A stretch of DNA of 64,000 nucleotides from positions 1 to 64,000 of the forward strand of contig CAZGAQ010000018.1 of the NCBI GenBank assembly GCA_964523405.1. Direction: 5' to 3'. Made by a program: the position numbers and the translations under genes. The stretch's first letter is position 1, and every line of letters begins with the position of its first letter. Below the pieces are notes generated by a model. That model made no database searches, was not told the DNA's origin, and was given only the letters and a program-made list of their open reading frames with translations. Positions 52,919-60,689 of the stretch are shown piece by piece. The stretch comes from CAZGAQ01 sp964523405 (lineage in GTDB: Bacteria > Planctomycetota > Phycisphaerae > UBA1845 > Fen-1342).

Positions 52919-54028
52919 GTGAAATCGGGAGCCCAGCAGGATATCCACGCTGCGCGGCGCCGCCGCTGGGTGCGTGCCCAACGCGCCAACCTCAGCGACT
53001 GGGGGCTCATTCTGCGGCTGGGGTGCGGTCTGCTGCGGACCGGCTTCCCACTGGTCCTGGGTGCCGCGTGGATTTTCGCGGTGCTGGTGCGCCTTGGAGC
53101 CCAGGACAACGCCCCACCACTGCTCACGTTCTACTACTACGCCACCCCGCCGCCCGTGCTGGTCGCGCTTGCCGCCCTGCTCGCCGCCTTGCTGCTGCTG
53201 GCACGCCGGCGACGTCTGGCGCTCGCGGCCGCCGGCGCGATGTTGGCATGTGGCGTCTGGACTTGGACTACGCTCGGCTTCCGGCACGCTCCGCCGACCG
53301 CCGCCGGCACACCGCTGCGCGTGCTGTTCTGGAACGTCAACTGGGGCCACGCCGGATGGGACGCGCTCCTGGCCGCGTTGCGCGCGTACGACGCTGACAT
53401 CGTCGCTCTGGTTGAAGCCTGCGACTCGTTCGAGTTGGAGGGCCTCAGTGACACCGCGATCTACCAGCGGCGCGCCGCGGAGACCGCGGCAATGCGCGCC
53501 CTCTGGCAGACCAGACTGCCCGAATACGCAGCGTTTCAGCACGAATCCGGCATCGCCCTGCTGGTGCGCGGCCGCTTTGCCGAGACGCCTCAGGCGGTCG
53601 CCCTCACACCGGGCGTACTGTTCTCGTACGGACACTCCGTGCAGGCAGAGGTCGTTACGCCGGCGGGCCGCGTTCTGGTTGTCGTGGTAGACGTGATCGG
53701 AACGCTCGGCTTGACACGCGCGTGGCCGCTCCACGACCTGGCGGAAGCTATCGCGCCGCTGAAAGACCGGCCGCTGCTACTGGTCGGAGACATGAACACG
53801 CCGCTGGATTCACCGCAGTTCCGACCGCTGCGCGGCCATCTGGCCAACGCCTTCGAGATTGCGGGCAACGGCTACGCCGCCACTTGGCCGCTGCCGGTCC
53901 CCGTGCTGGCGCTGGACCAGGCCTGGACCAGTGCCCGTGTGCAGGTACTACGCTGTGAGGCCGGGTGGTCCCGGCTTTCCGACCATCGCCCGCTCCTCCT
54001 TGAGATCACGGTGCCGCAGACACAGTGA
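52919..54028 (+). CDS. Membrane-anchored endonuclease/exonuclease/phosphatase (EEP) family protein
   Basis: 369 residues. Three membrane helices within residues ~38-118 (FPLVLGAAWIFAVLVRLG, PPPVLVALAALLAALLLLAR, LALAAAGAMLACGVWTW), then an EEP catalytic domain: LRVLFWNVNWGHAGW (~139), VALVEACDSFE (~163, metal-binding E), LLLVGDMNTPLDSPQF (~290) and SRLSDHRPLLLEITVP (C-terminal H). The family cuts phosphodiester or phosphate bonds; this membrane-anchored form resembles the YafD/CinA-like group of unknown substrate. GTG start with AAAGAAG upstream. Same strand as the amidohydrolase, 66 bases apart. Confidence 0.85.
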   Translation: MKSGAQQDIHAARRRRWVRAQRANLSDWGLILRLGCGLLRTGFPLVLGAAWIFAVLVRLGAQDNAPPLLTFYYYATPPPVLVALAALLAALLLLARRRRLALAAAGAMLACGVWTWTTLGFRHAPPTAAGTPLRVLFWNVNWGHAGWDALLAALRAYDADIVALVEACDSFELEGLSDTAIYQRRAAETAAMRALWQTRLPEYAAFQHESGIALLVRGRFAETPQAVALTPGVLFSYGHSVQAEVVTPAGRVLVVVVDVIGTLGLTRAWPLHDLAEAIAPLKDRPLLLVGDMNTPLDSPQFRPLRGHLANAFEIAGNGYAATWPLPVPVLALDQAWTSARVQVLRCEAGWSRLSDHRPLLLEITVPQTQ

Positions 54029-54086
54029 CGCCGTTGTCACGCGGGAATCGAACCGGGATGGCGGCTCCATGCAGGCCGGCCGGGGG

Positions 54087-54131
54087 AAAAAGGAGTCACC
54101 CACTGCCGGGGAGCAGCCAGCAGCGGGTGAC
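54087..54131 (-). terminator. Intrinsic terminator on the minus strand
   Basis: Read on the minus strand: GTCACCCGCTGC, a 13-base loop, GCAGTGGGTGAC (12 pairs, one of them G-U), then TCCTTTTT. Stem and U-tract are those of a good Rho-independent terminator. On the plus strand the same element is preceded by A's and lacks a T tract, so it does not fit the EEP gene. Confidence 0.6.
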
Positions 54132-54354
54132 GCGACGGAGAAGAGCACGTCAGTAACTACATACTAAATCGGGACACGACGTATCCGGGTTTAGCTCGAG
54201 ACCGGAAAATCTGCAATTCGGGCGTGATTTTGCGCGCCGCTCCGGCCGTGTTCCATGCGACACGGATCAGACCACCAGAAAGCGCTCCCGGACAAAGCCG
54301 AGGCTTCCGGCAGACAAAGCCGGTCGCGTCGTCACCACCCACCTCTCTCTGCGG
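54087..54354 (-). ncRNA. Candidate small RNA (about 270 bases)
   Basis: A promoter on the minus strand (TGGGCA 54388-54383, 17 bases, GATAAT 54365-54360) and a strong intrinsic terminator at 54131-54087 frame a transcript on the strand opposite to both neighbours. The neighbouring genes read the other way, so the terminator does not serve either. No conserved RNA family was recognised. The promoter's -10 lies between the ribosome site and start codon of the radical SAM gene, so the RNA and that mRNA would be transcribed away from each other at overlapping start regions. Confidence 0.35.
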
Positions 54355-54368
54355 ATAGGATTATCGAA

Positions 54369-56186
54369 ATGTGTAAGTCCCTTGCCCAGCGCGTCAGTGA
54401 GGAACTCCTGCCGTACGTGCGCCACCCGGCGCAGTACATCGGGGGCGAGATCAACCAGCTCCCCCGGCCGGGAGACTGGCAAAGGGCGGATGTACGCCTC
54501 GCGATAGCGTTCCCGGACGTCTATGGCATCGGGATATCGCATCTAGGCTGCCAAGTCCTGTACTGGCTGGCCAACTGCCTGCCCGGGGTCTGCGCCGAGC
54601 GCGTCTACCTGCCCTGGGTCGACGCCGAGCAGGCCATGCGTCAGCGCGCCATCCCGTTGTTCACTTGGGACACGCGTCAGCCCGTTCGCACGGCGGATAT
54701 CCTGGGCATCTCGCTCCAATACGAGTTGTGCTTTACGGGCGTACTCAACCTGCTCGACCTGGCCGGCATCCCCCTGCATGCGGCCGAGCGCACCGACGAT
54801 GATCCGCTCGTCCTGGCTGGCGGTCCCCAGGCGGACAACCCGGAGCCGCTCGCGGAATTCCTCGACCTCGTGGTCATCGGGGATGGCGAGGATGCGTTGC
54901 AGCAGATCCTGCTGGCCGTCCAGGAGTACAAGCGCGCCGGTGTGCGGCGGCGCGAGATGATCGCGCTGCTGGCGCTGCGCTTCCCCTGGGTGTACGCGCC
55001 CAACCTCTACGCGGCCACCTACCACGCGGATGGCACGCTGGCAGAGCTGACGCCAGCGCGCGCCGGTCTGCCCGCCCAGATCGAGCGCAGTCACACCCCG
55101 GACTTCGAGCAGGCGCCCTTTCCGACGCGTCCAATCATGCCGTGGACGGAGGCCGTCCACGATCGCATCGCGATCGAGATCATGCGGGGTTGCCCGAATC
55201 TGTGCCGCTTCTGCCACGCGGGGTATACCAAGCGCCCGCTGCGCTGGCGCAGCGTCGAGCGCATCGTGAGCCTGGCGGAGGACACGTACGCGGCGACCGG
55301 CCTGGACGAGATCGGGCTGCTATCGTTGTCGACTTCAGACTACCCGCAATTGCGCGACTTGGCTTTGCGTCTGAACGAGCGCTTCGGCCCGCGGCAGGTG
55401 AACATCAGCTTTCCCTCGCTGCGCGTGGACCAGATGCTGCGATCGATCCCCGAATTGGGCAACTCGGTGCGGCGTGCGGGCCTGACGCTCGCGGTGGAGG
55501 CGGCCGGGGACGAGCTGCGCCACGCGCTGCGGAAGAAGGTCACGGACGGCAACCTGCTCGACGGCGTCCGGGCGGCGTACGCGGCCGGATGGAAACGCGT
55601 GAAGCTGTATTTCATGGCTGGGTTTCCCGGTGAGCGTCCCGAGGACATTGACGGCATTTTCGACCTGAGCCGGGCGGTGAGCCGGGCGCGCTGCGAGTTG
55701 GGCAAGCCCCCGGCCGCGGTGACGACGGCCGTGGGTTGGCTGGTGCCCAAGCCGTTTACACCGCTGCAGTGGGCGGCGCAGCCGCCCCCGGAGTACTTCG
55801 CCGAGGTGCGGGCGCGGCTGCTGGCGCGCAAGCGTGCGCAGCGCAGCGCGATTCACATCAGTCTGCACCGGATCGAGCGCGCCGTGCTGGAGGCCGTTCT
55901 GGCGCGCGGGGACCGGCGGCTCGGGGCGGTCATCTCCGCGGCCTGGCGGCGCGGCGCCCGACTCGACGGGTGGGATGACTGCTTCGTGTATGAGCGCTGG
56001 CTGGAGGCATTCGCGGAAACGGGTCTTGATCCGGCGTTCTATGCGCAGCGGGAGCGCCCACTGACCGAGCGGCTGCCGTGGGATCACATCGGTCAGCATC
56101 TACCGCGCGCGTTCCTGGAGCGCGGCTGTGCGGATGTGCGGGCCAGCCTGGCCGCGCGCCACGGTGGCCCGCCCGCGCCAACCTGA
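54369..56186 (+). CDS. B12-binding-type radical SAM protein (TIGR03960-like)
   Basis: 605 residues. N-terminal ~240 residues form the B12-binding-like part (VRLAIAFPDVYGIGISHLGC, GISLQYELCFTGVLNLLDLA, PLVLAGGPQADNPEPLAEFL, LVVIGDGEDALQQILLA). The radical SAM core has the iron-sulfur cysteines C275, C279 and C282 in GCPNLCRFC, then DEIGLLSLSTSDYPQLRDLA and KRVKLYFMAGFPGERPEDI. TIGR03960 proteins usually carry or neighbour a DUF2344 domain; here the chain ends ~100 residues after the core and no DUF2344 gene follows. Function of the family is unsettled. The ATG at 54369 has AGGA 8 bases upstream; an earlier in-frame start at 54255 gives basic, unlike sequence. Confidence 0.86.
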   Translation: MCKSLAQRVSEELLPYVRHPAQYIGGEINQLPRPGDWQRADVRLAIAFPDVYGIGISHLGCQVLYWLANCLPGVCAERVYLPWVDAEQAMRQRAIPLFTWDTRQPVRTADILGISLQYELCFTGVLNLLDLAGIPLHAAERTDDDPLVLAGGPQADNPEPLAEFLDLVVIGDGEDALQQILLAVQEYKRAGVRRREMIALLALRFPWVYAPNLYAATYHADGTLAELTPARAGLPAQIERSHTPDFEQAPFPTRPIMPWTEAVHDRIAIEIMRGCPNLCRFCHAGYTKRPLRWRSVERIVSLAEDTYAATGLDEIGLLSLSTSDYPQLRDLALRLNERFGPRQVNISFPSLRVDQMLRSIPELGNSVRRAGLTLAVEAAGDELRHALRKKVTDGNLLDGVRAAYAAGWKRVKLYFMAGFPGERPEDIDGIFDLSRAVSRARCELGKPPAAVTTAVGWLVPKPFTPLQWAAQPPPEYFAEVRARLLARKRAQRSAIHISLHRIERAVLEAVLARGDRRLGAVISAAWRRGARLDGWDDCFVYERWLEAFAETGLDPAFYAQRERPLTERLPWDHIGQHLPRAFLERGCADVRASLAARHGGPPAPT

Positions 56187-56289
56187 GTGCCGGGGTTGCG
56201 GGAGCGTGCATGGCGCGCTCGCGCCATACTGCGCGCACAGCAGCTCAGGCGCAGGAGCTGCGCGGCGCGGGGATTCTCGCTGTGATTTC

Positions 56290-56318
56290 TTGACTCCATA
56301 GAAAACGCGCGGAAGAAT
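56290..56318 (+). promoter_or_regulatory. Promoter-like sequence upstream of the broken gene
   Basis: TTGACT (56290-56295), exactly 17 bases, AAGAAT (56313-56318): 5 of 6 and 4 of 6 to consensus. It would transcribe through 56335-56967 where the interrupted frame lies. Confidence 0.35.
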
Positions 56319-56658
56319 ATCTCCGTTCGGCCGCGTGCCGCCGATCGACGGCACGCTGCCCGCCCGACTCAGCGCGGGAGCGCTCGCGTTCCGGGCCGGG
56401 CGCTCAATAGCGATTACTGGCGGCAGGGAATCGCGCGTGTCGGCGGATCTCGTCGACCGCGGAGTTGCGCGCGGCACGGGGCGTGCCAACCGCGGCCCAC
56501 AATTCGCGCCCGCGCACAACGGGCGGTCTCCCGTGTTGGCGTTTGACGAGAGTGCAACGCCCGGAGCGTACTCGTTGTGCGGGGCGGGACGGTTGTGTGT
56601 ATCCCGCGGGCGGCAGACAAGGAGTGGCGGGCGAGCTAGGTCGTTGCGCGAACGGATC

Positions 56659-56967
56659 ATGACCAATGCAACGGGGAAGACCAATCGTCCGCGCACCAGC
56701 GCGCCCTACGTGCGCGTGGCCTTCGCCGAGTAGTCGGAGTCCGGCACCTATACCAATGAGAATGCGGGCGCTTTGTTCCACGTGCCGAACGAAGCTCTCG
56801 TGAACGGGCGCAGCCCGCCGATCGAAATCGTGTCCACTGAGCCGACCATGATGTCCAAGCTCAGCGACAATGCCTGGATCCCGATCAGCAAGGCCCGCCA
56901 GCTCGCGGCGGACGCCGACCTGGACGTGGCGTTCTGGCGCGGGCCTCCGGAAGTCTGCGGCGGTTGA
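56659..56967 (+). pseudogene. Reading frame interrupted by an in-frame TAG; decayed or readthrough gene
   Basis: From the ATG at 56659 the frame reads 24 codons to TAG (56731-56733), then continues in the same frame for 77 codons to TGA at 56967. The part after the TAG has strong G/C bias at third codon positions and protein-like content (ALFHVPNEALVNGRSPPIEI, SDNAWIPISKARQLAADADL, DVAFWRGPPEVCGG), unlike the flanking DNA. I do not recognise the family. It is either a gene broken by one base change (for example CAG to TAG) or a remnant whose 5' half was lost. The frame is also open upstream to about 56335 but without coding character. An error in the sequence is possible. Confidence 0.4.
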
Positions 56968-57362
56968 CCGAGCCGGGCGTGCTGTCGCGACGGTCGGCCA
57001 CCCACAGACACCGGATCGAGCGGGGGACGGCGCGACCGTGACGTCGCGCCCGGCACAAATCGTATCTGCCGCGTTTTCGCGGCGGCTCGTCGTGGTGGTG
57101 GTCCCCGGCGAGCCAGCGACTGGCCGCCGTCGGCCGGTCGAGCGTCGCCCGGCGATCGGGGTTCGCAACCGATTCGCCGGGCGACGGTCTATCTGCCCCA
57201 GGCCGCGGCAAGCGCGACGGGGGACTGCGTCGCGACGGGCGAAGTGAGGTTTGTGGGCTCAGGTATGCAGGTGTTTCATTCGCTCGCGGCCGAGAATGCG
57301 TGCACCAGCCGCGCGGCAGGAAGATCAGGGGCCGGCGGGACCGCAAAAAACTCCATCGTCGC

Positions 57363-57441
57363 TTGACCTTGCGCGTCGGGGACTCCTACGAGTCTGTTGG
57401 AGGCAGTGTGTGTTTCGGGCCGGACGCCTGCCCGTCCGGCC
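57363..57441 (+). promoter_or_regulatory. Promoter and leader hairpin of the PEP-CTERM gene
   Basis: TTGACC (57363-57368), 18 bases, TACGAG (57387-57392). The ~110-base leader contains a perfect 9-pair hairpin GGCCGGACG-cctgcc-CGTCCGGCC (57418-57441) that would stabilise the mRNA 5' end or control translation. No sigma-54 site (TGGC...TTGC) was seen, although PEP-CTERM genes are sigma-54-controlled in some other bacteria. Confidence 0.35.
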
Positions 57442-57509
57442 GGGGTGAGGTGTGCGCATGCGATCGTGTGCGCTCACGGACCTGGGTCCGGCAGGGAGAG
57501 AGAAGACTT

Positions 57510-58235
57510 ATGAAGGCGATCACGACCGTTTCCGCCCTCGCGCTGCTGGCTGCTACAGCGTCGGCCGCTCCGCTCTATCCGACGATCGCGGGCTATGACT
57601 TCGCCATCGGCTCCTACAACCTGCAGCTTCCGGAATTCCTGACCAACGGAATCGCGCCGGACACGCTCACCTACTCCCCCGGGGCCGAACACGAGGTTAC
57701 GACGTTCTGGCCGAACTGGCCGATGCCGCCGGGTTACCCGGTAATGGATCTTGGCGGGGCGTTCGGCGCCGACTTTGAGCTCAGCGTGAAGTTCACCGGC
57801 CAGGACGCTGTGTCGGGCAGCGGCCCGAGCGTCAGCCTCACCGGCAGCGGTGCCAACACGACCGGCGCCGACCTCGTCATTCGCGGGACCATCCCGGGAT
57901 CACTCTACGCGTCGGGCTCGCTGTGGGAGCTCGAGCTGGACACGGTGTCGCTGTACGGTAATGCGGGCGGGTCGAACTACGTGGTCGAAGGGCTCGGTAC
58001 GATCGTCGGTGGCACGGTCGCCCTGCAGGACGGCCTGATTGGACAGCGCGGCGCCCTGCGTGGACACCTCGACTTCATCGGCACTCCGGCGGGCTGGGTG
58101 CCGTCGCTATACGATCCGACGAGCGCGGTCGACTACACAATCCGCGCGGCCTTCTCCGGGGAGACCGGCTTGGTCCCCGAGCCGGCGGCTCTGGGATTGG
58201 CCATTCTGGGTGTGGGCCTCTTCCGCCGTCGCTAG
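57510..58235 (+). CDS. PEP-CTERM sorting-domain surface protein
   Basis: 241 residues. Signal peptide KAITTVSALALLAATASA (2-19). The mature part is beta-rich and Gly/Ser/Thr-rich (GPSVSLTGSGANTTGADLVI, GSLWELELDTVSLYGNAGGS). The C-terminus is a PEP-CTERM tail: VPEPAALGLAILGVGLFRRR, i.e. the PEP motif, one short helix and basic residues. In other bacteria such tails are cut by exosortase and the protein is linked to extracellular polysaccharide. GGGAGAGAG upstream sets the ATG at 57510. The polysaccharide genes that follow (58330-63919) fit that partnership. Confidence 0.88.
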   Translation: MKAITTVSALALLAATASAAPLYPTIAGYDFAIGSYNLQLPEFLTNGIAPDTLTYSPGAEHEVTTFWPNWPMPPGYPVMDLGGAFGADFELSVKFTGQDAVSGSGPSVSLTGSGANTTGADLVIRGTIPGSLYASGSLWELELDTVSLYGNAGGSNYVVEGLGTIVGGTVALQDGLIGQRGALRGHLDFIGTPAGWVPSLYDPTSAVDYTIRAAFSGETGLVPEPAALGLAILGVGLFRRR

Positions 58236-58263
58236 AGATCCCACTCTTCTTCGTTGAGTGGTG

Positions 58264-58290
58264 GTGGCCCGGGACGCAGTCTCGGGCCAC
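58264..58290 (+). terminator. Hairpin after the PEP-CTERM gene
   Basis: GTGGCCCGGGA (58264-58274), 5-base loop, TCTCGGGCCAC (58280-58290): 11 pairs with one G-T. It lies 30 bases after the stop codon and between converging genes. A T tract is short (CCTTTG), so it is probably a moderate bidirectional terminator. A smaller CCACTC/GAGTGG hairpin precedes it. Confidence 0.5.
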
Positions 58291-58329
58291 GCCTTTGCGC
58301 AGCACGATTCGCGACACCGCGCCGTTCTC

Positions 58330-60687
58330 CTAAGGCAGCTCGCGTAGCCGCGCTTCCACAGGCCCGCGCTCCCCCGGACGCAGTCGCTGGACTTCCTCGG
58401 GCGGCCGGACGTCGTCAATTCGCAGGGCTGCCAGATAGTACGCGCGCGCCTGTCGGGCATCATGCGCCGCGCCACTCTGCTTCCACAAGTCGTACCACGC
58501 GTCGCCCGCGGCGATCTGCGTACGGGGGTTCGTTGGATACAGCTCCGCAGCACGGTCGTACGCGGCCGCGCTGCGCTTCGCGGCCGCTGTCGCCCGCAAC
58601 GCGTCACCGTGCTGTAGGTAACCGCGCGCCAGCTCCTGCTGCAGGCGCCCCAAGACCAGGTATTCACCTGTGTCCGTCGACGGGCGCGCAGCGAGACGGT
58701 TCAGGGCCCTGCGCTCCGTGTCTTCCAGCCAAGTCAGACGCGCATCATCCGGCAACCCGCGGTGCAGGCTCAGGTTTGTGGCGGCGCGCAGAAGGGCGCG
58801 AAACTCGGCGCCGTCCGGGACTTCGGCGAGCGCTGCCGTCACGCGCGCGGCCACGCCGCGCCAGTCACCGGACTGCTCCGCCGTGCGCTGCATGCGCTGC
58901 AGCTCGTCCGCGCGGGTCTCGCGCGTGCCCACAGGAAGACTGACGAGTCCAACGTGGGCAGCCACCAGCAGCACCGCAAGGAGAACGGGGACCGCCTCCC
59001 CACCGCGACGCCGGGCGCAGGCCGTCGCGGCATCGCCCGGTGTATGCCGCACGCCGCCGACGGCCGCTCCAAGTGTCGCCAGCAGCGCCAACCCGCCAGC
59101 CGTCATCGCCGCAAAGTCCAGAAGATTATGGATCAGCGCTGCGAGGAAACCTGCGCTCAGCCCCGCGACAAGCCACAGTGTTCCGCGCGGCTTGTGGCCC
59201 AGGCTGGCCAGCAACACGAGCACGAGCAGGAAGGCCACCGCCCAGATCACCGCGACGTCGGCAATCCAGAGCACAACGACCGCGGGATGCTGGAGGGGCG
59301 TGCTCGAGAAGAAGGCGTGCACGAGGCACACACCGACCATGGCCGGGGCAGCTTGGCGCAAGAGGAGCGGAAGACACTCCGCTGAACCTGGCGCAGTCAC
59401 CCGCGCAGTGCCTGGTGAGGCCGGCTCGCTGGCCGAGTTTTGCCCGTCGGCGTGCGCGCCGCATTGCCGCAGACCCGCCAGCACGACGGTGCCGGCGATG
59501 ACCAAGCCACCTGCGAGCCCTAGCGGTCCCAGCTCGACCAGCAGCGAGACGAGCAGGTTATGCGGATCACGCACTTCCTCCGTGCTCTCAGGACGCTTGT
59601 AGCGCATGTAGGCCGTGGCGAAGCCGCCGCGCCCGAGGCCCGTCAGCGGGGCGTCCTGCCAGGCACGCGCGGCCGCCGTCCAGTAGTACCAGCGGAACGC
59701 CAACGACGGGTGCGGTAGCGTGCCGCGCAAACTGCCATACAGCGCGGTGCCGCCGATCGCCGTCAAGTAGCATACCAGGAGCAGAACCAGCGCCAGTCGG
59801 GCATGACCCGCGATCCAGCGCGCTCCCCAGCCCAGAGCAACCAGCCCCCCTACGCCAAGCACGGCGGCCCCCCACGCCCCCTTGCTGCCGGTGAACCCCA
59901 GCGCGACTGCGAACAACGGCAGCCCGAGAGCCCCGACGAGCGTCAGCCACTTCTCCGCCCGGGTCAGCATACGCCCAAGCAAGATGCCGGCCAGCGTAAC
60001 GAGCCCCAGCATCAGCCCAGAGCCGGTCACGTTGGCATGCGCGAGGTACCCGTAGGCCTCCTGCGAACGCATGCGACGCTCGTAGTTCACCAGCATCGGG
60101 TCATCGGCCGCGTAGCCCTGCCTGAGGAGCTGCGGCCGGTACTCGCCTTCCCATGTCCGCCGCAACTCCGGAAACTCGACCAGGGTCTGGCGCACGCACT
60201 TGACGGCCGTAGTGCCAGTCGTGGCCAGCCATGCGGCGATCAGCACGTACCACATCCAGCGCGCCCGCATGAGCGCCGCGAGGGCCAAGCCGCCCAGCAC
60301 GCCGATCCAGAGGCTGCTCCCGGCCAGGCGTGCCAGCAGCGGGTCATCTGCCCGCAGGCCGGACACGCATACGCCCGCCAAGAGCAACACCATCCCCCCC
60401 GCCGCCGGCCAAGACGCCCGCCAGCGGTCCCCCCGGGCCAGCGTCAGCGCGGCGGCCGCCAGGGTCAACGTGTCGAGCCAAGCCGTCGTCACCGGGGTCG
60501 GACCGCCCGCGTCAGGCAGGGCGGACAGGAAGCTCAATTCCAGACGCTCGTAAGATTCACTGATGAGCGGTCGGGCACACGTCAGGGCCAGCAGGACATA
60601 GAAGAGCACACGATCCAGCAGGTCGATCGGGGCACGCGGGCGCGTGCTCGCGGGCGGCCCCACCGACTCAGTTGCGTGCGCGGCCAC
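58330..60687 (-). CDS. O-antigen ligase-like (Wzy_C) membrane protein with C-terminal repeat region
   Basis: 785 residues. About 13 hydrophobic helices from residue ~25 to ~560; the Wzy_C core is FTGSKGAWGAAVLGVGGLVA, LAFRWYYWTAAARAWQDAPL and TGLGRGGFATAYMRYKRPES, then VRDPHNLLVSLLVELGPLGL, with the conserved Arg/His residues of WaaL-type ligases (HN in DPHNLL). The last ~180 residues are soluble with TPR-like helices (ALAEVPDGAEFRALLRAATN, YDRAAELYPTNPRTQIAAGD). It would join or polymerise surface polysaccharide. GTG start at 60687 has AGAGGGA upstream. It follows the WecA-like gene by 2 bases. Confidence 0.87.
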   Translation of the reverse strand: MAAHATESVGPPASTRPRAPIDLLDRVLFYVLLALTCARPLISESYERLELSFLSALPDAGGPTPVTTAWLDTLTLAAAALTLARGDRWRASWPAAGGMVLLLAGVCVSGLRADDPLLARLAGSSLWIGVLGGLALAALMRARWMWYVLIAAWLATTGTTAVKCVRQTLVEFPELRRTWEGEYRPQLLRQGYAADDPMLVNYERRMRSQEAYGYLAHANVTGSGLMLGLVTLAGILLGRMLTRAEKWLTLVGALGLPLFAVALGFTGSKGAWGAAVLGVGGLVALGWGARWIAGHARLALVLLLVCYLTAIGGTALYGSLRGTLPHPSLAFRWYYWTAAARAWQDAPLTGLGRGGFATAYMRYKRPESTEEVRDPHNLLVSLLVELGPLGLAGGLVIAGTVVLAGLRQCGAHADGQNSASEPASPGTARVTAPGSAECLPLLLRQAAPAMVGVCLVHAFFSSTPLQHPAVVVLWIADVAVIWAVAFLLVLVLLASLGHKPRGTLWLVAGLSAGFLAALIHNLLDFAAMTAGGLALLATLGAAVGGVRHTPGDAATACARRRGGEAVPVLLAVLLVAAHVGLVSLPVGTRETRADELQRMQRTAEQSGDWRGVAARVTAALAEVPDGAEFRALLRAATNLSLHRGLPDDARLTWLEDTERRALNRLAARPSTDTGEYLVLGRLQQELARGYLQHGDALRATAAAKRSAAAYDRAAELYPTNPRTQIAAGDAWYDLWKQSGAAHDARQARAYYLAALRIDDVRPPEEVQRLRPGERGPVEARLRELP

Positions 60688-60689
60688 GG

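Larger units (their letters stand above)
54029..54368. other. 340-base gap before the radical SAM gene
   Basis: It holds a candidate minus-strand RNA with promoter and terminator (see below) and two copies of the 10-base word GACAAAGCCG at 54291-54300 and 54313-54322. No protein gene is convincing; a 61-residue minus-strand frame (54157-54342) has no recognisable family and its GTG start lacks a properly spaced ribosome site. Confidence 0.5.
56187..57509. other. 1.3 kb region with a broken gene, a promoter and hairpins
   Basis: Two hairpins follow the radical SAM gene: ATGGCGCG-ct-CGCGCCAT (56210-56227) and GCAGCTC-aggcgcag-GAGCTGC (about 56240-56261), a likely terminator zone. A promoter lies at 56290-56318 and a broken reading frame at 56659-56967. 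56968-57360 shows no gene that I can support. 57361-57509 carries the promoter and leader of the PEP-CTERM gene. Confidence 0.5.

Noticed and set aside
54036..54065. Minus-strand GGTTCGATTCCCGC, resembling a tRNA T-arm
   Set aside because: The five bases before TTCGATT (CCCGG) do not pair with those after it (CCCGC), and no acceptor or anticodon arm is found upstream.
54095..54131. Plus-strand CCGGGGAGCAGCC, resembling the SRP RNA domain IV
   Set aside because: The GGAA-type tetraloop stem and the asymmetric internal loop are missing; the sequence is explained better as the terminator stem-loop on the other strand.
57250..57510. Sigma-54 promoter before the PEP-CTERM gene
   Set aside because: No TGGC-N8-TTGC pattern; a sigma-70-like TTGACC/TACGAG pair fits better.
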